Origin: CAJBVG01 sp943371425
GTDB lineage: Bacteria > Bacteroidota > Bacteroidia > Sphingobacteriales > Sphingobacteriaceae
Direction of reading: 5' to 3'
NCBI GenBank assembly: GCA_943371425.1
Contig: CALRUR010000001.1
Span: 186,001 to 250,000, forward strand
DNA length: 64,000 nucleotides
Every line of letters begins with the position of its first letter. Position 1 is the stretch's first letter. Shown here piece after piece: positions 24,320 through 33,084 of this stretch. The translations under genes were made by a program, and so were the position numbers. The notes beneath the pieces are model-generated. The model was not told the DNA's origin, did not search any database, and saw only the letters and a program-made list of their open reading frames with translations.

Positions 24320-24506
24320 ATTTGCTGTAGTTAAGGTTATCATCATTTTTATCTAAAGGCATGTCGCTCATTTTTTGAATGTAATTTTTATCTGATTTTA
24401 TCACATAAATAATTAACGAAACAAAAAAGAGCACAAATATCATCAGTGATATCATTGGGTAGATTTCTACATTTACAATATCACTGAGGTAGTTTATAAA
24501 TTTCAT
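24312..24506 (-). CDS. ccoQ: cbb3 oxidase small subunit CcoQ
   Basis: 64 residues with a single transmembrane helix (MISLMIFVLFFVSLIIYVI) followed by SDKNYIQKMSDMPLDKND, the usual CcoQ/FixQ form. It stabilises the oxidase complex. It lies between ccoNO and ccoP and overlaps ccoP by eight bases. Confidence 0.88.
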   Translation of the reverse strand: MKFINYLSDIVNVEIYPMISLMIFVLFFVSLIIYVIKSDKNYIQKMSDMPLDKNDDNLNYSKYE

Positions 24507-24528
24507 ATCAATTATATTTTGAATTAAT

Positions 24529-26643
24529 TTATTGTTTCATTTTTATATCAGTACCCATGCGTTGCAAATAAGCAATCATCGCAATAATTTCTTTGGTAGG
24601 TACTGTTTTAATTCCAGCATCTGCTAAATTTTTAACAATAGAATCTGCTTGATGCATTAAATCTTTGTTCGCTATTTGATCATAGCCTTCAGGATATGGA
24701 ACACCAAGTGTTTGCATTGCTCTAATTTTTGCAGCGGTATTGCTAGTATCTAAATCATCGTCGAGCATCCATGCATAATTAGGCATAATAGAACCTGGCG
24801 ACATTGAGCTTGGCTCCAACATATGGTTATAATGCCAAGAGTCTGGGTATTTATTTCCGATACGATGTAAATCCGGACCAGTACGTTTAGATCCCCATTG
24901 GAATGGATGGTCGTATACGAATTCACCAGCTTTAGAATACTCACCATAACGTTCTGTTTCCGAACGGAAAGGGCGGATCATTTGCGAGTGGCAAGTATAA
25001 CAACCTTCGCGAACGTATAAGTCTCTACCTTGCAACTCTAATGGAGTGTATGGTTTCACACTTGCAATGGTTGGAATATTACTTTTTATTAAGAAGGTTG
25101 GAACCATTTCTACCACGCCACCTATTAAGATTACTACTAAACTTAAAATCATTAATTGAGTAGGGCGACGCTCGATCCAACGATGCCAGTGTTCTCCTTT
25201 GTGTATTGCATAATCTTTTGTTAATGCTGGAGCTTCCGCCTCTTCATTTGCAATTAATTTACCAGCTGCTGCAGTTTTTAACAAGTTAAATGTCATTACA
25301 ATTACACCTATTAAATACAAGGCTCCACCAATACTACGCATTGCATACATTGGCAAAATTTGAGTTACGGTTTCTAAGAAGTTTGGATATTTTAAGAAAC
25401 CATCGGCAGTAAATTCTTTCCACATTAAACTTTGTGTAATACCTGCCCAATACAATGGTATTGCGTAAAATAAAATACCTAAAGTGCCAATCCAGAAATG
25501 GAAGTTTGCTAATTTTTTAGAATACAATTCTTTTCCGAACAAGCGAGGGAACAACCAGTATAACATACCAAATGTTAAGAACCCGTTCCAGCCTAATGCA
25601 CCTACGTGTACGTGTGCTACAATCCAATCGGTAAAGTGAGCAATCGCGTTTACATTTTTTAATGATAACATTGGACCTTCGAAGGTTGACATACCGTAAG
25701 CGGTAATTGCAACTACGAAGAATTTCAAGATTACGTCTTCACGTACTTTATCCCAAACACCGCGTAAGGTTAACAAACCATTGATCATACCACCCCATGA
25801 TGGAGCAATTAACATTACCGAGAAAACTACTCCTAAAGATTGAGCCCAATCTGGTAATGAAGTGTATAATAAATGATGCGGACCAGCCCAGATGTATAAG
25901 AAAATTAAAGCCCAAAAATGGATGATCGATAATTTGTATGAATATACCGGGCGATTTGCTGCTTTCGGAACGAAATAATACATTAACCCTAAGTATGGAG
26001 TGGTTAAGAAAAATGCAACCGCATTATGTCCGTACCACCATTGTACTAAGGCATCTTGAACACCTGCGTACCATGAGTAACTTTTAAATAAACTTATTGG
26101 CAATTCGAAAGAGTTTACCAAATGGAGCACTGCAACGGTTACAAATGTGGCAATGTAAAACCAAATGGCTACATATAAATGGCGCTCTCTTCTTTTAAGA
26201 ATAGTACCAAACATGTTCCACCCAAATACTACCCAAATTAAAGTAATAGCAATATCAATTGGCCATTCTAATTCTGCATACTCTTTACCAGTAGTTAAAC
26301 CTAATGGTAATGATACTGCTGCTGCCAAAATAATTATTTGCCATCCCCAAAAATTGATGTTACTTAAAACATCACTAAACATACGCGTTTTACACAAGCG
26401 CTGCAGTGAATAGTATACACCAGCAAAAATACCATTTCCCACAAATGCGAAAATTACCGCATTGGTGTGCAGTGGTCTAACTCTGCCATAAGTGGTATAA
26501 GGAATACCAAAGTTGAGCTGAGGAAAAACCAGTTGAAGTGCAATTAGCAATCCAACAGTCATCCCTATCAGTCCAAAAACGATTGCCGCATATGAGAAAT
26601 TGCGTACAATCTTGTTGTCATAATAGAACTTTTCTGTTTGCAT
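24529..26643 (-). CDS. ccoNO: cbb3 oxidase catalytic subunit fused to CcoO
   Basis: 704 residues. Residues 1 to about 470 are the twelve-helix CcoN: low-spin haem His in RPLHTNAVIFAFVGNG, CuB ligands in WWYGHNAVAFF and AGPHHLLYTSLPDW, and the haem pair HVHVGALGWNGF. After a linker, one helix and the CcoO domain follow, with haem-c motif REGCYTCHSQMIRPFRSE and KRTGPDLHRIGNKYPD. It reduces oxygen to water with high affinity and pumps protons. The fusion of N and O is usual in Bacteroidota. Confidence 0.97.
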   Translation of the reverse strand: MQTEKFYYDNKIVRNFSYAAIVFGLIGMTVGLLIALQLVFPQLNFGIPYTTYGRVRPLHTNAVIFAFVGNGIFAGVYYSLQRLCKTRMFSDVLSNINFWGWQIIILAAAVSLPLGLTTGKEYAELEWPIDIAITLIWVVFGWNMFGTILKRRERHLYVAIWFYIATFVTVAVLHLVNSFELPISLFKSYSWYAGVQDALVQWWYGHNAVAFFLTTPYLGLMYYFVPKAANRPVYSYKLSIIHFWALIFLYIWAGPHHLLYTSLPDWAQSLGVVFSVMLIAPSWGGMINGLLTLRGVWDKVREDVILKFFVVAITAYGMSTFEGPMLSLKNVNAIAHFTDWIVAHVHVGALGWNGFLTFGMLYWLFPRLFGKELYSKKLANFHFWIGTLGILFYAIPLYWAGITQSLMWKEFTADGFLKYPNFLETVTQILPMYAMRSIGGALYLIGVIVMTFNLLKTAAAGKLIANEEAEAPALTKDYAIHKGEHWHRWIERRPTQLMILSLVVILIGGVVEMVPTFLIKSNIPTIASVKPYTPLELQGRDLYVREGCYTCHSQMIRPFRSETERYGEYSKAGEFVYDHPFQWGSKRTGPDLHRIGNKYPDSWHYNHMLEPSSMSPGSIMPNYAWMLDDDLDTSNTAAKIRAMQTLGVPYPEGYDQIANKDLMHQADSIVKNLADAGIKTVPTKEIIAMIAYLQRMGTDIKMKQ

Positions 26644-26668
26644 AAATTCTTATGTATTGGTTATAGGT

Positions 26669-26845
26669 TTATTGTTTATTTATTTCTTGATTTTGTTTTT
26701 CTTGTTCTTTATCATCAAACAACATGCGTACAGAAGGTGTATAATCATCGTCGTACTGACCGTTGCGAACCGACCATATAAAGGAAGCAAGGAAACCGAG
26801 GGCTACTAGTAAACTGATACTTATTAGAATAATTAATACGCTCAT
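26669..26845 (-). CDS. ccoS: cbb3 oxidase maturation protein CcoS
   Basis: A 58-residue gene: MSVLIILISISLLVALGFL is one transmembrane helix, followed by FIWSVRNGQYDDDYTPSVRM, the conserved W-x-V-x-x-GQ(Y/F)DD of CcoS/FixS. It is needed for haem and copper insertion. It is the first gene of the operon, 25 bp before ccoNO. Its usual neighbour ccoI is absent here and found instead at 61.2 kb. Confidence 0.92.
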   Translation of the reverse strand: MSVLIILISISLLVALGFLASFIWSVRNGQYDDDYTPSVRMLFDDKEQEKQNQEINKQ

Positions 26846-26863
26846 ATGCTTCGTTTGATGGTG

Positions 26864-26907
26864 TAAAACTAACTCAACGATAATGCAAAACAGCTGATAA
26901 TTATCAG
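26864..26907 (-). promoter_or_regulatory. FNR-like site and -7 box for the cbb3 operon
   Basis: A perfect palindrome CTGATAATTATCAG (26894-26907) holds the core TGAT-AATT-ATCA. On the minus strand TAGTTTTA (26871-26864) is one base off the -7 box. The dyad centre is 36.5 bp upstream of the box end, which fits class II activation near -41.5. Confidence 0.55.
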
Positions 26908-26911
26908 GGTA

Positions 26912-26960
26912 AAATATGATTTATATCATATTTCGATAAAGAAGTGTTTTTGTACCTTTG
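26912..26960 (+). promoter_or_regulatory. FNR-like site and -7 box for the globin gene
   Basis: A nine-bp inverted repeat AAATATGAT-TTAT-ATCATATTT (26912-26933) holds TGAT-N4-ATCA. The exact -7 box TACCTTTG is at 26953-26960. The dyad centre is 37.5 bp before the box end and 22 bp from the centre of the neighbouring dyad, about two helix turns. Confidence 0.6.
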
Positions 26961-26970
26961 TAAAGTACTT

Positions 26971-27360
26971 ATGAAAGATATTCAAAATAAAGATGATATC
27001 AAAGTTTTGGTGGATGCTTTTTATGCAAAAGTAAACCAAGACGATTTACTTTCGCCTATTTTCAATAAAATAGCGAAGGTGAATTGGGATGCCCATTTGC
27101 CCCGTATGTACCAATTTTGGGCCAGTTTGTTGTTAGACGCTAATGAATACAGGGGTCAGCCATTTGATAAGCACGCCGAACACAGCGACCATATACATGC
27201 CATGCATTTCGACCGATGGATATTGTTGTTTAACCAGACAATAGATGAGTTATTTGAAGGCGAGAAAGCTAAATTGGCAAAAACAAGGGCACAGAGCATT
27301 GGTGCTATTTTTCAGTATAAATTAGATTTTATACGGAATAACCCGGTGATAGAGTCGTAG
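26971..27360 (+). CDS. Group III truncated haemoglobin
   Basis: 129 residues from the ATG at 26971; a GTG at 26944 is ruled out because the -7 box lies inside that extension. Seen: FYAKVNQDDLLSPIFNKIAKVNW, LPRMYQFWASLLL and the proximal-His region HIHAMHFDRWILLFNQTID, matching trHb3 (cyanoglobin-like Ctb) proteins. These bind oxygen and NO with high affinity. Placement opposite the cbb3 operon with shared FNR-like sites points to a role in low-oxygen respiration or NO removal. Confidence 0.9.
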   Translation: MKDIQNKDDIKVLVDAFYAKVNQDDLLSPIFNKIAKVNWDAHLPRMYQFWASLLLDANEYRGQPFDKHAEHSDHIHAMHFDRWILLFNQTIDELFEGEKAKLAKTRAQSIGAIFQYKLDFIRNNPVIES

Positions 27361-27365
27361 GGAGT

Positions 27366-28649
27366 TTACCTCACTGTTTTTACCCTTGCTCCTAACTCCG
27401 ATAAAATGGCATACAATCCGAAATTCGTTCGGTTTACATAGATGAAATGTTTAACCCCGCGTGCTTGTTTAAACTCCGGCATTCGGCTAATCATTTCTCC
27501 AAACTCGTATAACTTTTGCATGTATTGTTGATCGGCAAAATCAAAAGTATCTTTCATGTATGGCTCCGCAAATAATTTTATTAATTTGGTATACCAATTC
27601 ACATAAAAGTCGATTGCTTTTGCATCGTCTTGTGGTAAAATCATTTCCAATGCTCGGAAACATTCTAATGTTTTTTCTTTGTTGTTTAAAGTATCACCTA
27701 ATATTAATTGGAAATACGGTTCGTAAAAATCTGATGGCAACTCTTTAATACATCCAAAATCTAATACTCCTAGCTTACCTTCTGGAGTAACTAAAAAGTT
27801 CCCGGGATGTGGGTCGGCATGCATGGCACGTAAAGTATGTTGTTGATATTGATAAAAATCCCACAGGGCTTGGCCAATTACATTGCGTTCTTCTTGTGAT
27901 GGATTAGTTGCTAAAAATTCTTTTAAATGCAAACCCTCTATCCAATCCATCGTAATAATTCTAGGACTCGAGTATTCTGGGTAATAGTTCGGAAAGCTTA
28001 TATTTAATAAGCCTTTGCAAGCCTCTGCAAATTTTTGCGACTGCTCAACTTCCAGTAAATAATCGGTTTCTTCGAGCATCTTTTGCTCTACTTCTTTCAT
28101 GTACACATCCAGTTCTTTTTCGCTCATACCTAGCAAACGAAAAGCAAATGGTTTTACCAATTTCAAATCGGAACTTATGCTTTCTGCAACTCCCGGATAT
28201 TGAATTTTAACAGCTAACTGTTTTCCATTTTTAGTCGCTTTGTGCACCTGACCAATAGATGCTGCATTACTCGATTTTATTTCGAAAGTATCAAAAATTT
28301 TATCGGGCGTTTTACCAAAATATTTGCTGAATGTTCTTACAATTAGTGGGCCCGAAAGTGGTGGGGCATTGTATTGCGATTTAGAAAATTGATCAACGTA
28401 AGCTTTTGGCAAAATGCTTTTATCCATGCTCAACATTTGAGCAACTTTTAAAGCAGAACCTTTTAGCTCGCTAAGAGATTGATAAATGTCTTGCGCGTTA
28501 TCGTTATTTAATTCTTCTTTTGTTAAATCTGGATCGAAAAGCTTTTTAGTATAATGCTTCAGATAATTCCCACCTACTTTAATTCCTGTTTTAATAAACT
28601 TTGCCGATCGTTCTACTTTACCTGTTGCAATACTGTCTTGCTCTTTCAT
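27366..28649 (-). CDS. ABC1/AarF (UbiB-like) atypical kinase
   Basis: 427 residues. Family marks: LSELKGSALKVAQMLSMD (the KxGxxxK-type loop that replaces a normal P-loop), GQVHKATKNGKQLAVKIQYPG, MHADPHPGNFLVTPEGKLGVLDFGCI (catalytic HxDPHxGN and DFG). UbiB/Coq8 relatives are ATPases that help quinone biosynthesis and lipid handling. It starts six bp after a TetR-type regulator on the same strand, forming a two-gene unit. The target here is unknown. Confidence 0.9.
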   Translation of the reverse strand: MKEQDSIATGKVERSAKFIKTGIKVGGNYLKHYTKKLFDPDLTKEELNNDNAQDIYQSLSELKGSALKVAQMLSMDKSILPKAYVDQFSKSQYNAPPLSGPLIVRTFSKYFGKTPDKIFDTFEIKSSNAASIGQVHKATKNGKQLAVKIQYPGVAESISSDLKLVKPFAFRLLGMSEKELDVYMKEVEQKMLEETDYLLEVEQSQKFAEACKGLLNISFPNYYPEYSSPRIITMDWIEGLHLKEFLATNPSQEERNVIGQALWDFYQYQQHTLRAMHADPHPGNFLVTPEGKLGVLDFGCIKELPSDFYEPYFQLILGDTLNNKEKTLECFRALEMILPQDDAKAIDFYVNWYTKLIKLFAEPYMKDTFDFADQQYMQKLYEFGEMISRMPEFKQARGVKHFIYVNRTNFGLYAILSELGARVKTVR

Positions 28650-28655
28650 GTGTTT

Positions 28656-29309
28656 TTATTTTTTAAAGGCTACGTTTCGCCATAGAAATTTACCGTATTC
28701 CACCATGCTATCTAAAGGCGACTGTGCCATTAAATCAAACGTAATGTTTACTCCTTTTTCTATCGCTTCATCGGTCTTCTCGAATTCTGTGCTGTTATCA
28801 TCAATCCAAAAATGTATGATAAAAATTAATTGCACCCAAAGTGCATCTTTGTATTTATCACTTATAAATTTACGATCAATAATTTCACCACCACTTATTC
28901 CTTCTTGTATTACATCGTTCGCAAATTCTTCGAACATTTTTTTGAAATCAGTTAAATAAACCGGGTTCGAAAATTGCAACTTAGAAGTATTCTTGAAACA
29001 CCATGTAACATAACTACGATGAGCCTTTAAATGTTCTACTAAACCGTAATAAAATGCTAATATTTTTTCGCGAGAAGAATAACCTGCAAAAACATCTTGT
29101 GTTTTAATGGTATCTAAAGTATGATTAAAGAATGCACGCCATGCGCTTGCTTCCACCGCATCAAAAGTGCTGAAGTGTTTGTAAAAATCTTCCTCTGGTA
29201 AGTCTAATTCTTTCATGAAAACATAGACAGTAGATGGGCGCTCGCCTTTGCTTAATACATAATCAATATACGCAGCTCTTATTTTTTCTTTTTGATCTTT
29301 GTTTGGCAT
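28656..29309 (-). CDS. TetR-family regulator
   Basis: 217 residues with an N-terminal helix-turn-helix (KEKIRAAYIDYVLSKGERPSTVYVFMKELDLPEEDFYKHF) and an all-helical C-terminal ligand domain. It is encoded directly before the ABC1 kinase (six-bp gap) and probably controls that unit. The inducer is unknown. The HTH is somewhat divergent (no typical TT-x-x-I-A at the second helix), so fold assignment rests on the FYKHF pattern and layout. Confidence 0.78.
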   Translation of the reverse strand: MPNKDQKEKIRAAYIDYVLSKGERPSTVYVFMKELDLPEEDFYKHFSTFDAVEASAWRAFFNHTLDTIKTQDVFAGYSSREKILAFYYGLVEHLKAHRSYVTWCFKNTSKLQFSNPVYLTDFKKMFEEFANDVIQEGISGGEIIDRKFISDKYKDALWVQLIFIIHFWIDDNSTEFEKTDEAIEKGVNITFDLMAQSPLDSMVEYGKFLWRNVAFKK

Positions 29310-29350
29310 ATTATTTTTTCTTACAAATCTATCTAAATAATTGAATATAA

Positions 29351-29971
29351 TTAATCTTGATCTTTAACTGTGGCATAAGGGTACCTAGTTATTGGGCTCA
29401 CTTTCAAATAACCATCGAGCCCTAAGCTGGCAACGCTTCCTAATTCCTCCACATGAACGTATCCATCTTCCTCAATCATACAATCGCCAATAAATATTTC
29501 TTGTATTTCTCCAATTACTAAATTTGTACCGTTTAAGGGTATTGGAATAATTTCTACCAATTTCAAAGTCATTTTTAAAAGCGACTCTTCTACATAAGGT
29601 GCTGCAGAAAGCTCCGAAGCTTGTTCTACTAATCCTACTTCTGTAAACTCTGAAGTATTTGCATCATACTTTGCACTACTTTGATGTGCTTGTTTCAGAA
29701 TTTCTTCGTGCACATTATTTAGTGTGTAATATCCCGTTTCTAAAATGTTTTTAAGCGTTTGATGCTCCTCTGTTTGAGGCCTTATAATTAACCCAATATA
29801 TGGTGGGTTAGAGCCAATATGTATTATAGAATTGAAAGGAGCTAAATTGCTTATACCGGATAAACTTCTTGTTCCTACAAGGTTCAAACTTTTGTACCCA
29901 GAAATAGAATTAATAAAAGTAGCACGAAATCTTTTCTGCATACTTTCAATGTCACTTCTAGTAATTTTCAT
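29351..29971 (-). CDS. Flavin reductase-like FMN-binding protein
   Basis: 206 residues with the split-barrel flavin-reductase fold: SGYKSLNLVGTRSLSGISNLAPFNSIIHIGSNPPYIGLIIRP, then TGYYTLNNVHEEILKQAHQSSAKYD. These bind FMN and may reduce flavin or act on quinones. It is third in the unit folE, SDR, this gene (16-bp gap). Conserved presence near photolyase genes suggests flavin supply or pterin chemistry, but that is inference. Confidence 0.8.
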   Translation of the reverse strand: MKITRSDIESMQKRFRATFINSISGYKSLNLVGTRSLSGISNLAPFNSIIHIGSNPPYIGLIIRPQTEEHQTLKNILETGYYTLNNVHEEILKQAHQSSAKYDANTSEFTEVGLVEQASELSAAPYVEESLLKMTLKLVEIIPIPLNGTNLVIGEIQEIFIGDCMIEEDGYVHVEELGSVASLGLDGYLKVSPITRYPYATVKDQD

Positions 29972-29987
29972 AGATGTAGAATTTATA

Positions 29988-30704
29988 TCAGATGGCCTGA
30001 TGATTAAATGGCTGCAGAACCATTTCCGACACTACTCCCGAACTTGGCTGTTGGCATAAAAACCAAATTGATTTCGCTGCTTCCTCTGCAGTTACAAATT
30101 TATCTTTTTGTACTCGTAAATCAATGGTATCCCAAAAAGGAGTATCGGTTCCTCCTAAAAATATATTCGTTATTCTGATGTCTGTTCTCTTCAATTCTTC
30201 ACGAATCGACTTCATCATGCCATTTAAGCCGTATTTAGAGGCCGAATAAGCTGCTGCTCCGGCCATAGGGGTTTTACCCAATACTCCAGGTAAATTTATA
30301 ATTAAGCCAGTTTTTTTTGCCTTCATTTGCTCTAAAAATGCCTTCATTAAATAAAACGCTCCTACTAAATTAACTTGTAAGGATTCCAAAAAATCTTCTT
30401 CCATTAATAATTCCATCGGTTTAATAATGCCCTTACCAGTTGCATTTATTAAGATGTCTATGCTCGAAATTTTTGAGTGTATTACGGATGCTGCATTTTT
30501 TACCTCTTCAAATTTCCTAACGTCTACTGTAAATAAATTTTCTGAGGGTACAGATAATTCTGCAGCCAGCGTTTCTAATTTAGTACGATCTCTGGCTGCT
30601 AAAAATAACACTGCGCCGCTTTGTTTTAATAATCTTGCCGTTGCAGCGCCAATGCCACCAGTTGCGCCAATTATCAGTACATTTTTATCTCGTAAACTTT
30701 CCAT
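29988..30704 (-). CDS. Short-chain dehydrogenase/reductase
   Basis: 238 residues. NAD(P) motif VLIIGATGGIGAATARLLKQSG, NAG-type INATGKGI, and catalytic YSASKYGLNGMM (Tyr-x-x-x-Lys), so a classical SDR. Its start shares one base with the folE stop (TAATG), so translation is coupled. With folE upstream, a pteridine-reducing role such as sepiapterin or dihydropteridine reductase is possible but not shown by the sequence. Confidence 0.87.
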   Translation of the reverse strand: MESLRDKNVLIIGATGGIGAATARLLKQSGAVLFLAARDRTKLETLAAELSVPSENLFTVDVRKFEEVKNAASVIHSKISSIDILINATGKGIIKPMELLMEEDFLESLQVNLVGAFYLMKAFLEQMKAKKTGLIINLPGVLGKTPMAGAAAYSASKYGLNGMMKSIREELKRTDIRITNIFLGGTDTPFWDTIDLRVQKDKFVTAEEAAKSIWFLCQQPSSGVVSEMVLQPFNHQAI

Positions 30705-31399
30705 TATCCTTTTAATTCTATGTATGATAAAAATTCTTTACGCAAATCCTGATCGTTGAACTTACCTGTATATTCTGCGGTTACCGTGCTACTGTTTACA
30801 TCTGTAACACCGCGAGATGATACACATAAGTGATGTGCGTCTATTACCACTGCCACATCATCTGTACCTAAAACAGTTTTCAACTCGTTTGCAATTTGTT
30901 TAGTTAAGCGCTCTTGCACTTGCGGGCGTTGCGCATAGTATTGTACAATGCGATTTATTTTTGATAGACCAATTACTTGCCCTGCTGAAATATAGGCTAC
31001 GTGTACCTTCCCGATGATTGGCACAAAGTGATGCTCACAATTGCTGTACAAGGTAATGTTCTTTTCTACTAACATTTGGTTGTACTTGTACTTATTATCA
31101 AACATCGAAATCTTTGGCTTATTGGCAGGGTTTAATCCACTAAAAATTTCTTTCACATACATTTTAGCTACACGATGAGGAGTTCCATTTAAACTATCAT
31201 CGCTTAGGTCTAAACCCAAAATGTTCATTATCTCGCGAAAATGTTTTTCAATCATTTCAATCTTCAAATCGTCGTCCATTTCAAAAGCATCTGCTCTTAA
31301 TGGGGTATCTGCCGAAGATGAAACGTGTTCGTCGCCCATGAAATCAATCATCTCTGTTGAACTGAGCTTTTGCTTTTCAATTGAATTTAATTCTGACAT
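30704..31399 (-). CDS. folE: GTP cyclohydrolase I
   Basis: 231 residues. Zinc and active-site motifs LYSNCEHHFVPIIGKVHVAYI, IGLSKINRIVQYYAQRPQVQERLT and AHHLCVSSRGV are all present. It converts GTP to dihydroneopterin triphosphate, the first step to folate and pterins. Here it is divergent from two photolyase genes and probably supplies folate (antenna) cofactor under light stress; folE is also part of LitR light regulons in Pseudomonas. The N-terminal 40 residues are a non-conserved extension. Confidence 0.95.
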   Translation of the reverse strand: MSELNSIEKQKLSSTEMIDFMGDEHVSSSADTPLRADAFEMDDDLKIEMIEKHFREIMNILGLDLSDDSLNGTPHRVAKMYVKEIFSGLNPANKPKISMFDNKYKYNQMLVEKNITLYSNCEHHFVPIIGKVHVAYISAGQVIGLSKINRIVQYYAQRPQVQERLTKQIANELKTVLGTDDVAVVIDAHHLCVSSRGVTDVNSSTVTAEYTGKFNDQDLRKEFLSYIELKG

Positions 31400-31441
31400 A
31401 TCTTATTTTTTATGTGATGGAATAACAACACTTCCTCAATC

Positions 31442-31474
31442 TTGTTTAACTTTTATACTATATATATTAAACAA
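31442..31474. promoter_or_regulatory. Long dyad between folE and the photolyase operon
   Basis: Arms TTGTTTAA (31442-31449) and TTAAACAA (31467-31474) are separated by 17 nt. The dyad before the ECF sigma gene at 15015-15045 has the same 7-bp core arms and the same spacing; 25 of 33 aligned bases are identical. It is 43 bp from the folE start and 40 bp from the DUF2256 start, so it could govern both operons. Confidence 0.6.
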
Positions 31475-31513
31475 AATCAAAAACAGAATGCCATAGTATT
31501 TGTTTCAAAACTG

Positions 31514-31651
31514 ATGAAAATGCTCAAAAAGGGCGATTTGCCACAAAAAGTTTGCAAAACTTGCCAAAGACCATTTGCATGGCGCAAAAAATGGGAGAAA
31601 AGTTGGGAGCATGTTTTGTATTGCAGTGAGCGATGTAAGAAAAACAAATAA
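31514..31651 (+). CDS. DUF2256 small zinc-finger protein
   Basis: 45 residues from the ATG at 31514 (MKMLKKGDLPQK). CKTCQRPFAWRKKWEKSWEHV then YCSERCKKN gives two Cys pairs around a Trp-rich core, the DUF2256 signature. DUF2256 is repeatedly found next to photolyase/cryptochrome genes, function unknown. It ends one base before the CRY-DASH ATG. An upstream extension to 31442 would run through the operator and is not supported. Confidence 0.85.
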   Translation: MKMLKKGDLPQKVCKTCQRPFAWRKKWEKSWEHVLYCSERCKKNK

Positions 31652-31652
31652 G

Positions 31653-33083
31653 ATGACAGAGAAAAGAACATTGGTTTGGTTTCGAAATGATCTAAGAATT
31701 CATGATCACCAGCCTTTAATAGAGGCATTAAAAAAATCTGATTGTATAGTTCCCATATTTTGCATCGACCCACGTTGGCAAAAATCAACATCCATGAGCA
31801 CTTTAAAAGTTGGGTTCCATCGCTTTCAGTTCTTATTAGAAAGCTTAACAGATTTAAAGCAGCACTTAAAAAAATTAGGTGGCGATTTATTAATTAAGAT
31901 TGGGCAGCCAGAAGATATCATTCCATTAATATGTGCAGAGTATGAAGTGAATGCGGTATACGCATTTAAAGAGGTAGCATCAGAAGAAGTAAAAATAGGC
32001 GACCAACTAGAATCCAATTTATGGAAGCAAAAAATTCCACTCAATTTATACTTAGGTAACACTTTATATAATAAAGAAGATCTACCCTTTCCGATAAAAG
32101 ATATACCCGATGTGTTTAGTAATTTTAGAAAGCGAACAGAGAGAGATTCTTTTGTAAGAGAGATTGTAGATAGTCCTAAAAAAATTAAAGTTCCAGAGAA
32201 TTTAGAAAAAACACAAGTTCCAAAAATTTGTGAATTGGGGTTCAATGAACAGAACAGCAAAATAAAATCGAACTTGTTTTGTGGCGGCGAAAGTGCCGGT
32301 TTAAAAAGGATGAGGGAGTATTTTTGGGAAAAAGATTTATTAAAAGAGTACAAGAATACAAGAAACGGTTTATTAGGTGATGATTACTCTAGCAAGTTTT
32401 CTCCATGGCTATCCTTCGGATGTTTATCGCCAAGAAAAGTTTATTGGGAAATTAAAAAATATGAAAAAGAGCGAATTGAAAACGATTCTACGTATTGGTT
32501 AGTATTCGAATTATTATGGAGAGATTACTTCCGATTTATGTTTAAGAAATATGGAAATGCATTGTTTCGCGAAGATGGAATTAAGAAAGTAAAAAGAACA
32601 AACATTTCAGCAAATGAAAATGAACTTTTTGAAAAATGGAAAGAGGGTGAAACAGGTATTCCATTTATAGATGCTAATATGTTAGAATTAAAACATACTG
32701 GATTTATGAGCAACCGAGGAAGACAAAATGTAGCAAGCTTTTTAATAAATGATTTGCACGTTACATGGACCAAGGGTGCTGCATGGTTTGAAGAGAATTT
32801 AATTGATTACAACCCTGCTTCTAATTGGGGAAATTGGGCATATTTAGCGGGTGTTGGAAACGACCCAAGAGAAGAGCGCTACTTTAATGTAATTAAGCAA
32901 GCATATGATTATGATGCAAAAGGTGATTATGTGAAACATTGGTTTCCACAATTAGCTAATCTGCCAAAACAATTTGTGCACCAGCCTTGGACAATGAGTG
33001 ATGTTGAGCAAGAAGCCTATGAAATAATTATAGGCGAGAACTTTCCTAATCCAATTGTAAAACTAAAATCATTACATTACTAG
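31653..33083 (+). CDS. Cryptochrome DASH / photolyase
   Basis: 476 residues from the ATG at 31653. N-terminal photolyase domain: RTLVWFRNDLRIHDHQPL, IVPIFCIDPRW. FAD-binding C-terminal half: SNRGRQNVASFLINDL, then YNPASNWGNWAYLAGVGNDP followed by RYFNVIKQAYDYDAKGDYVKHWFP, the hallmark of the DASH class. DASH proteins repair cyclobutane dimers in single-stranded DNA and bind MTHF and FAD. It is second in the DUF2256, CRY-DASH, FeS-photolyase operon with one-base gaps. Confidence 0.93.
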   Translation: MTEKRTLVWFRNDLRIHDHQPLIEALKKSDCIVPIFCIDPRWQKSTSMSTLKVGFHRFQFLLESLTDLKQHLKKLGGDLLIKIGQPEDIIPLICAEYEVNAVYAFKEVASEEVKIGDQLESNLWKQKIPLNLYLGNTLYNKEDLPFPIKDIPDVFSNFRKRTERDSFVREIVDSPKKIKVPENLEKTQVPKICELGFNEQNSKIKSNLFCGGESAGLKRMREYFWEKDLLKEYKNTRNGLLGDDYSSKFSPWLSFGCLSPRKVYWEIKKYEKERIENDSTYWLVFELLWRDYFRFMFKKYGNALFREDGIKKVKRTNISANENELFEKWKEGETGIPFIDANMLELKHTGFMSNRGRQNVASFLINDLHVTWTKGAAWFEENLIDYNPASNWGNWAYLAGVGNDPREERYFNVIKQAYDYDAKGDYVKHWFPQLANLPKQFVHQPWTMSDVEQEAYEIIIGENFPNPIVKLKSLHY

Positions 33084-33084
33084 C

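Noticed and set aside
26944..26970. GTG start for the globin gene
   Set aside because: The extension includes the -7 box TACCTTTG and codes for nothing conserved.
31826..32353. 175-codon minus-strand frame inside CRY-DASH
   Set aside because: Antisense to a complete photolyase; low-complexity translation rich in S, F and L.
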